A stretch of 64,000 nucleotides of DNA from Asterias amurensis (lineage: Eukaryota; Echinodermata; Asteroidea; Forcipulatida; Asteriidae). The position numbers were made by a program, and so were the translations under genes. Below the pieces are notes generated by a model that worked only from the letters and a program-made list of their open reading frames with translations, was not told the DNA's origin and did no database searches. This document shows positions 57,505-64,000 of this stretch, in pieces (position 1 is the stretch's first letter; each line of letters begins with the position of its first letter). The DNA is taken from positions 11,394,335 through 11,458,334 of the forward strand of contig NC_092669.1 in assembly GCF_032118995.1 (NCBI RefSeq), given 5' to 3'.

Positions 57505-60500
57505 ATGTCTGTGAGGTAAGGATCCCGGCATTCAATGTATGGGTTTTCCCAGCAAATTAATCTGTTTTAAATGCGCTGTACACTATTGGTAATTACTCAA
57601 AATAACTGTTAGCATAAAAACGTACTTGGTAACGAGTAATGGGGAGAGGCTGATAGTATAAAACATTGTGGGAAACCGCTCCCTCCCTCTGAAGTAACGC
57701 AGTTTTTGAGAAAGAAGTAATTACTCAGTAAAATATTTCTCAGTAAAATATTTGAATTGGTTTCGAGACCTCGCGCGGGGAAACTGTTGCATCTTTCCAG
57801 TATATTGGTTGAGGACATCAGATCTCTTCTGGAAGACAAACAAGTACTCTCTTAATGTAAACGAGTGAAAAAAACACTATTTGAAGAGCCGTATGAAGGA
57901 CAACTCTTTTTCGAGTGGTCTTCCACTCTTTTAGATTGAATTTTGCATCTTTTTGAGTGATTATTCACTCTGTCCTGGAGTGAAACCCCTCTCAAAGAGT
58001 GAAATAACCACCACTCTTTTTGAAGAACCGTATGGAGGACAGCTCGAAATGTAAAGAGTGGTGTTTTTCACTCTTTTACATTTAGAGAGTATGGCACAGG
58101 CCTCATTAATGATTAAAGGCAGTGGACACTATTGGTAATTACTCAAAATAATTATTAGCCTAAAACCTCACTTGGTAACGAGTAATGGGGAGAGGTTGAT
58201 GGTATAAAACATTGTGAGAAACGGCTCCCTCTGAAGTGACATAGTTTTCGAGAAAGAAGTAGTTTTTCACGAATTTGATTTCGAGACCTCAAGTTTAGAA
58301 CTTGAGGTCTCAAAATCAAGCATGTGAAAGCACACAACTTCGTGTGATCAGGGTGTTTTTTTCTTCTCGCAACTTCGATGACCAATTGAGCTCAAGTTTT
58401 CACAGGTTTGTTATTTTATGCATGTGTTGAGATACACCAAGTGAGAAGACTTGTCTTTGACAATTACCAACAGTGTCCACTGTCGTTAATTAATTTGGGT
58501 TTGAGCCAACACCATGCGGTTTAAACGTGCCGGGGCTCTATAAAGCTGTCCCACTGCACACGACCATACATCTCTTATGTCATAAGGTATTCCCATCCTT
58601 AGTGCGCCGACAATGTGACAATACAACAGGGCTACACAGGTGAACATGAGCATGGTCGTGATGGTGCGCCCTTCCGATCACCTTTCGGACAATACAGATT
58701 TGCATACGTGCCGGTAATCTGGTGTAAGAATATCGCGGGTGACCAGTTAATAGTTACACGGTAGTGTCTTTCAACCTCGTACGCGTGGCTCAAGTGCTTT
58801 TAAAGTACTCTAGCGGAATTCGGTGGGGACTCGGATTATCGCAGGGCGGTCGTGGCCGGCTGGAGCGCCTTGAACAAGGATACGTGTGACTCATGGCCCT
58901 AGACTCCCTCATCGTCAGTGGCGTAACTTGGGTGTTTTGTAGCTGGTGGTAAAATCTACGTGTGATCGAAAAAGAACAAGATTTCAAACCGCTCAGGGCC
59001 CAATTTCATGGCTCTGCTTACCTTGAGCACAGAATCGGCGCTTACGGAAGCAGGGAATTCTGTGCTTACGGCAAGCATATTTCACGGGTTAGCGGCGAAT
59101 TTGGGCTTCTGCGCGTGCGTACTTCACGTTACTAGGCATTCTACGCTTACAAGGCTAGCGCAGAAATTCGGCGCTGGTTGAATAGGACTTTTATTTACTA
59201 GGGTGCACCTATAAACGACTAAAAACCACGACCACGGACTCGGAACCAAGTCTTTTATGAAATTGGACTATTGCATATTATAACACCCCTTGCAAGTATT
59301 CTGCCTGCTCATTGGTTTAGATCGCGTCGCATGACATGTCTTAGTTTTGCTAGACGACGGCCGTGTGATAGTGCGTTGGTTTGCCATGCGCTAGTCCGAC
59401 AGACTAGCACACGGCGTGCAGTACCCAGACGTCCGTTGCGTGTACGAGGATGATAAATTAATAGTCTGTAACCATTTCGGATTGCACGACACTACATGCA
59501 ACACAGTAAGTAAAAGTGTTTGCAATCTGTATTCGCGTCGTCCGTGGATTGTAGCATTCAGGTCTGTAACTTAATAATAATAGTACAGTATTTAGAAATG
59601 TTTGGGGTGTTATAAAACAAATATCGACTGCTTTTACTCGTGCAATGGTTAAAAACTATTACTCCCTCGGTGATCCCCGGAGCGTTCTATTTTCCCTCGG
59701 CTTCGCCTCGGGAAAATAGAACGCTCCGGGGATCACCTCGGGAGTCATAGTTTTAACCATAGCACTCGAAGCAGGCAATATTTGTATAATGGACACGCGC
59801 TAGCAAGTACGTGCCACGCCCACACACAACTCTCAACCAATGACAGGTCTTCTTTAGTTTCGCTCGTCCCCAGCGCCTTGCTTAAACCAAAGGCGCTGGG
59901 ATGGGCAAACGCATCATGCACGCTCATCGTTTTAATAATGCACAGTCCCATCATGCATCACACTGCCCCATATTTCTATGCAATGCATACATGACGTACT
60001 TCCTGAACAAGAATCTGTTCAAGCGATTAGCCCATCCCAGCGGTCCTGGATAGACTGGCCGCTGGGGCCGAGCGAATTCTTTAGTGTGATGTCAGATGTC
60101 CCGACCTTTTGCATTATTGTCAATAGAGGGCGATATTTCTAGTATCATTTTGTTTACAAAAAGTAAAAATTAACACAGATATTTTTTGAAAGTTTTTTTG
60201 AAAGTGTTGTTGATAAACAATAAAGTTTTTTTGTTGAGTAAAAATTGCACTCGTCAAGTTACGATTCAGAGAAGACCCAGAAACTGGGACCTGGGCATGC
60301 TGGGCGCAGTCCCTTTTTCCCGAAATAGTGTAATTAAAATCGGTAAAGTAGTAGCTACTACTACTAGGAGAACTAATACTGACTAGTAGTAGTTACTTAC
60401 CAAAATGAGATTCCTAAAAAAATTGTGAAAAAGGGTGGCAAGATTATACTGAAAGTTTTCAAATTTATCAGTAATTTGCATTATGTGTTTTCTTGTGTGA

Positions 60501-63500
60501 AGAGACATTATATTTGTATAGACTTCCTTAGAGATAAGTTAGACATTACCCAACAACAATCATGCCCAACCCATGGGGTGCTGTATTTTTTTTCTTTTAA
60601 TAATTATTTTCATTCTCGTAGCACAATCGTGAATGACAAAATTCAGAAAAAAGGAGTACAGTTGTAATTTCTAAGTCACTTGGCATTTTAACAGAATGTT
60701 TTTTTTTTATGACAACAGCATTAATAATGGCAGTGACTCGACGGCGCTTCCGAGTACATTCCGGAAGCTGGTTTGCACCAAGCTGTCAAAGAATTTCCGC
60801 GAGGCTGCTGTTTTGAAAACTGTCCCGATGTTGAAACCTGGGCCTAGGGATATAGTTATACGCAACAGGTATACAGCTATATGAAGTTTGTTTTGTACGT
60901 TTGTTTATAATTGTCATAATATCATGTTCGAATCCCCCAGCTAACCGCTGATTTCACAATGACTAGAATAAATACTGTCGTCTAGCTAATGAATCACAAT
61001 TTCTTGATTTGTGTAATTCATAATCATAGATGTTAAACCAATGTTTGTAAGAGAGAGATTGGCTGTTGCCAGCTTGCTGTTTATATCCCTTTGTGGGAGT
61101 TTGCCGAGTTCCCTTGATGGGAAGATCATTCAAACAAACAAACAAAACAAAATCAAAGGAACTTGGTCAAAAGGCTGCAAGCGTCTTCTAGTCGTTGTGA
61201 AATCATTGACTAGCTTAGTAGGATTCGAACCCACAACCTTGTGATTGCAAGTCATGTTGTCTAACCACTGGACCACTCAAGCTCTGGTGTTTCTTTTCAG
61301 CATGATTGAGTCCAAGCTGACGAGACATTAAAACTACAATTGCTTCTCTCCACCCATTAGTAAAATTGGGTACTGTGAGGGCAGATATGGTTCTTGTGAT
61401 TGATTTAGCTTAGAAGTGCATAATTGTTCCCGACTATGGGTGCGCTCGATAAGCTTCCTTTGGTCGACCCCGGTCTGCCCCCCCCCCCCTCCGGTACGTT
61501 CGAATAGCTTCGACGCCATCCAGGGGCTCACCCGGGTCAGCCCCAAGTGCCCTGCTTGAGGAACGGATCACTTGGGGCTGGCCCGATGTGCATGACATCA
61601 CCACGAGAGGGTGAGTGATCGTTCGATTAGCTCCTTGTCAGGGGCCACCCGAATGAGCACCGCCGGGTCGACAAACTCACACAGGTGCACCCATTGTTTT
61701 GCATTAAATTGGCCCTGTCACCAGGGGAAGCTCTCTGAGACGCCATAATGTTTTTTTTATTTTTCCTACCAGGTTTGTTGGGATAAATTCAACGGATATA
61801 CACAGAACTGCAGGGTCCTATAGTATGGGGGTAGTCACTCCCCCATATGATCTGGGGTTTGAGGTAGGTGCTCGAATTTGGCATCATTATTGTATGGTGG
61901 CCCTGAAGGGACATCGCATAACGCAAACGTGTGCGCACACGTATGCAATGTCGTGAAACATATCGCAAATATATGCGCACACGTATACAATATCGTGAAA
62001 CAATTCGCGAATATGTGCGCACACGTATGCAATGTCGTGAAACAATTCGCGAATATGTGCGCACACGTATGCAATGTCGTGAAACAAATCGCGAATATGT
62101 GCGCACACATATGCAATCTCGTGAACCAAATCGTGAATATGTGCGCACACGTATGCAATTTCGTGAACCAAATCGTGAATATGTGCGCACACGAGTGCGA
62201 TTTGTTTTGCAATGTCGTGAATTTTATTGCATACCATGTTGCATACCATTAGGATGATGTCATAGTTGTGGATAATTTGTTACCGATCTAGGGAGTACTG
62301 TGGCGCTACAGCAGGCTCCCTCTGTAAAGCATGTGTATAACCAGGAACTTGGCACCAGGCCAAGGACGACCACACGCCTCGCTTGCCTCACAACAAAGAC
62401 TACTGCTGCAATGACTACCGCTTATCTCACTGTTGGAAAGAAACCCCCCAGATCATTAGACATTTTATTCAAAGGTATGCAACATGGTATGCAATAAAAT
62501 TCACGACATCGCAAATAATATTCGCAGACGTGTGCGCACATATTCGCGAATTGTTTCACGACATTGCATACGTGTGCGCACATATTCGCGAATTGTTTCA
62601 CGACATTGCATACGTGTGCGCACATATTTGCGAATTGTTTCACGACATTGCATACGTGTGCGCACATATTCGCGAATTGTTTCACGACATTGCATTCGTG
62701 TGCGCACATATTTGCGAATTGTTTCACGACATTGCATACGTATGCGCACACGTTTGCGATATGCGATGTCCCTTCAGGGCCACCATATTATTGACAAAAT
62801 TTGAAAGGGAAATGTACAAACTTTATCAATGTCGGCACTTCAATGTAGTCACACTAGTCGCCCAGGCTTATTAGCAGATATTCATTTTTGCGTTTGACCT
62901 TGTGTGTTTTGTTTGTTTCGGACCTTTAGGGCGTCGGAGAGGTCGTTGACCTTGGCAAAGATGTCACACATATAAAGATTGGCGACAGTATAGCTTTCAT
63001 GTGCCTTACAGCTTTTGGTGAATACGTGGTAAGTCACACCACACTGGTCCTGTTTTACACTATAAATAAAACAAGAGTTTTAAAGGAACTTTACAGATAT
63101 AAGATAACATTTTGTCAAAGATCACAGATTTACATAAAACTTGCGAGGTCTATGATGATGATAGTTGAAAACATCACTTGAAATATTTCTGTCTGGCCTT
63201 TAAATCAACATTAAGATGACAACAAATTATGATCCTACAAAATGTACCTTTATTTAAGACTAGGCTGAATTGTTGTGTATTGTTGTAACTTACAAGCAAT
63301 GGAGAGCTGTTGATAGTATAAAACATTGTGAGAAACGGCTCCCTCTGAAGTATCTTAGTTTTTGAGAAAGAAGTAACTTCTCACTAAAATAATTGAATTG
63401 AATTCGAGGCCTCAGCTGAGTTTGAATTTATGTGAATTATTTCCTTTTGGACAGATGATTGACAAAGTACAGGCATTTCCAATTGCAAGTGTGAAGCCAG

Positions 63501-63553
63501 AGTATGTACCATTAATGGTCAGCGGATTGACTGCAGATTTAGCCCTCAGGAAT
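57505..63553 (+). CDS. PTGR3: Prostaglandin reductase 3 (PTGR3/ZADH2), 5' half
   Basis: A medium-chain reductase that, in mammals, reduces 15-oxo-prostaglandins with NADPH in peroxisomes. Firm exons: about 60718-60868 (STFRKLVCTKLSKNFREAAV, ending IRNR), 61773-61863 (FVGINSTDIHRTAGSY...PPYDLGFE), 62930-63028 (GVGEVVDLGKDVTHIKIGDS) and 63455-63553 (QAFPIASVKPEYVPLMVSGL). Phases join correctly and order matches human PTGR3. These cover the GroES-like catalytic domain; the Rossmann part is beyond the window. A candidate start exon is 57505-57515 (ATG TCT GTG AG|GTAAGG), which joins in frame to AG|C at 60718. The alternative is an ATG at 60696 without an upstream exon. Start confidence is low; gene identity is high. 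Confidence 0.85.
57567..57772 (+). mobile_element. MITE family A, left half only
   Basis: TTAAATGCGCTGTACACTATTGG through GGTTTCGAGACCTCG, then lost. Confidence 0.7.
57846..58091. mobile_element. MITE with ACTCTC.TAATGTAAA ends and repeated GAGTG motifs
   Basis: Left ACTCTCTTAATGTAAACGAG; right CTCTTTTACATTTAGAGAGT. The interior alternates ACTCTTTTT and AAAGAGTG, with GAAGAGCCGTATGAAGGACA repeated as GAAGAACCGTATGGAGGACA. Confidence 0.75.
58113..58488 (+). mobile_element. MITE family A copy, complete
   Basis: TTAAAGGCAGTGGACACTATT to CCAACAGTGTCCACTGTCGTTAA. Confidence 0.9.
58996..59267. mobile_element. MITE, GGGCCCAATTTCATGGCTCTG copy
   Basis: Left GGGCCCAATTTCATGGCTCT; right CTTTTATGAAATTGGAC. 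Interior GCTTACGG and CGGCAAGCATATTTCACGGG. The right part contains extra unrelated sequence with GACCACGGACTCGG. Confidence 0.6.
59278..59790. mobile_element. Composite inverted-repeat element, copy 2
   Basis: Second copy of the 50524-51010 element. At 59662-59749 it has a perfect hairpin: GGTGATCCCCGGAGCGTTCT, ATTTTCCC, short loop, GGGAAAATAGAACGCTCCGG, GGATCACC. This hairpin is rearranged in copy 1. Confidence 0.8.
59795..60690. other. PTGR3 intron 1 or upstream, no gene seen
   Basis: CCCAGCGCCTTG near 59870 is inverted at AAGGCGCTGGGATGGG, and CAGCGGTCC...GGCCGCTGG pairs near 60040. A GAGGGCGATAT motif sits at 60127. No exon recognised. Confidence 0.35.
60950..61140 (+). mobile_element. 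SINE-like repeat ending CTTTGTGGGAGTTTGCC
   Basis: Matches 5350-5520 and adds the tail CCCTTGATGGGAAGATCATT followed by (CAAA)n. Confidence 0.6.
61215..61300 (-). mobile_element. tRNA-like SINE head, reverse strand
   Basis: Reverse strand A box TGGTCCAGTGGTTAG and B box GGTTCGAATCC with a typical tRNA spacing. The sequence after the B box lacks a clean acceptor stem, so it is scored as a SINE head. Confidence 0.5.
61436..61693. mobile_element. Inverted-repeat element in PTGR3 intron
   Basis: GGGTGCGCTCGATAAGC then TTTGGTCGACCCCGG at the left; CGGGTCGACAAACTCACAC then GGTGCACCC at the right. The interior has CCCCAAGTG and CACTTGGGG as an inner pair and a C10 run. Arms diverged. Confidence 0.5.
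61893..62787. mobile_element. Foldback element with 42-bp tandem repeats in inverted arms
   Basis: Outer ends TATGGTGGCCCTGAAGGGAC and GTCCCTTCAGGGCCACCATA are exact inverses. The left arm (61893-62247) contains about six 42-bp units beginning CGCACACGTATGCAATGTCG (61934, 61976, and so on). The right arm (62474-62787) contains five to six units in reverse. Inner ends TGCATACCATGTTGCATACC are also inverted. The core, about 225 bp, encodes nothing recognised. TTATTG lies directly on both sides (61887-61892, 62788-62793), consistent with a 6-bp target duplication. It sits in the PTGR3 intron between exons 61863 and 62930. Confidence 0.92.
63082..63252 (-). mobile_element. MITE family B, shortened copy in PTGR3 intron
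   Basis: AAAGGAACTTTACAGATATAAG at the left, AAAATGTACCTTTA at the right; AAGATCACAGATTTACATAAA and GATGATGATAGTTGAAAACAT inside. Confidence 0.65.
63295..63420 (+). mobile_element. MITE family A, internal fragment
   Basis: GCAATGGAGAGCTGTTGATAG, AACATTGTGAGAAACGGCTC and AGAAAGAAGTAACTTCTCAC without either terminus. It ends about 35 bp before a PTGR3 exon. Confidence 0.7.
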
Positions 63554-64000
63554 GTGAGTATAGAATTTAATTTAATTCAATGCGCCGTATTTGTTACTAC
63601 TATAATATTTTAGAAAACTTAGATGTAGTATAGCGCCGGTATCTGCCTAAAGAAGGCGCTCATTGCGCTTGAGGAGAGAAAGACAAATTAGGACTGAGGA
63701 TTGTAATGTTGTGATGGATGGAGATGATTTGACAGTCAGTGGGAGTTAGTTCCACTAATCCACTCCCGGACTGATGATAAAGAAAAATACTCACGCCCCA
63801 AAGAGTGGAAGTCCTGGGGTCGATTTCACAAAGAGGTGTATGGGTGGATGAAGTTGATGAGGTTATCTGGGGCATTGTTGTGAACGTGCTCTCAAACAAT
63901 CACTTCCACTGGGTATAATTCATACACCTAATTTTCCTAACAAAGTCCACAGATTTACACTAAACTTACACAATGTGAAGATCATGATAAGTCGAAAGCT
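63554..64000. other. PTGR3 intron with decayed repeats
   Basis: TAGCGCCGGTATCTGCC, GGCGCTCATTGCGCTTG and the following text resemble the SINE-like repeat at 34640. The last 60 bases (CACAGATTTACACTAAACTTAC) begin another family B-like MITE. Confidence 0.4.

Noticed and set aside
61878-62874. Open frames of 76-163 codons on both strands with 14-residue repeats such as AHIRELFHDIAYVC
   Set aside because: They follow from the 42-bp repeat, which is divisible by three and lacks stops in most frames. Both orientations are open at once, with no start context or splice support.

Overview
This is a gene-sparse, repeat-rich stretch of animal nuclear DNA. It carries four conserved genes with many short exons and canonical GT/AG introns, a (TTAGGG)n-type telomere-like tract, dozens of tRNA-headed SINEs and many short inverted-repeat elements. 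The repeat style suggests a marine deuterostome, most likely an echinoderm such as a sea star or sea cucumber. That guess rests on remembered repeat families, not on a database search; the conserved proteins alone do not fix the species.

Layout. (1) 1775-10415, plus strand: FLAD1 (FAD synthase), eleven exons visible; only the short first exon is missing, probably upstream of the window. (2) About 12.6-15.5 kb: a possible spliced, perhaps non-coding, transcript of low confidence. (3) About 15.5-29.4 kb: no recognisable gene; inverted-repeat elements, a tandem SINE-head array, a segmental duplication and a large AT-rich tandem array at 23.4-25.6 kb. (4) 29470-43894, minus strand: CARS1 (cytosolic cysteinyl-tRNA synthetase), all 16 exons, 750 codons in frame from ATG to stop, with transposons and minisatellites in nearly every intron. 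(5) 46875-51861, plus strand: TMEM53-like DUF829 protein, complete in four exons (326 residues), with a dead Tc1/mariner transposon in intron 1 and a threefold exact 93-bp tandem repeat in intron 2. (6) About 57.5 kb to beyond the 63553 exon, plus strand: the first half of PTGR3/ZADH2, a medium-chain reductase; the gene continues past the window end.

The four genes are housekeeping or metabolic (FAD synthesis, tRNA charging, nuclear-membrane signalling, prostaglandin/enone reduction) and show no operon-like relation. CARS1 and TMEM53 are divergently arranged about 3 kb apart, with palindromic elements between them.

The most unusual structure is at 61893-62787 in a PTGR3 intron. It is a foldback element whose two arms are each tandem arrays of a 42-bp unit in opposite orientation, flanked by a 6-bp TTATTG direct repeat. 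Other notable items are a roughly 350-400 bp MITE family with about 19 copies in this window, elements sitting 4-30 bp from CARS1 splice donors, a MITE with a perfect 8-bp target duplication, an interstitial telomere-like tract, and hammerhead-like motifs in dispersed repeats. I saw no CRISPR, operon or prokaryotic feature and no recognisable retrovirus-like or LTR element.
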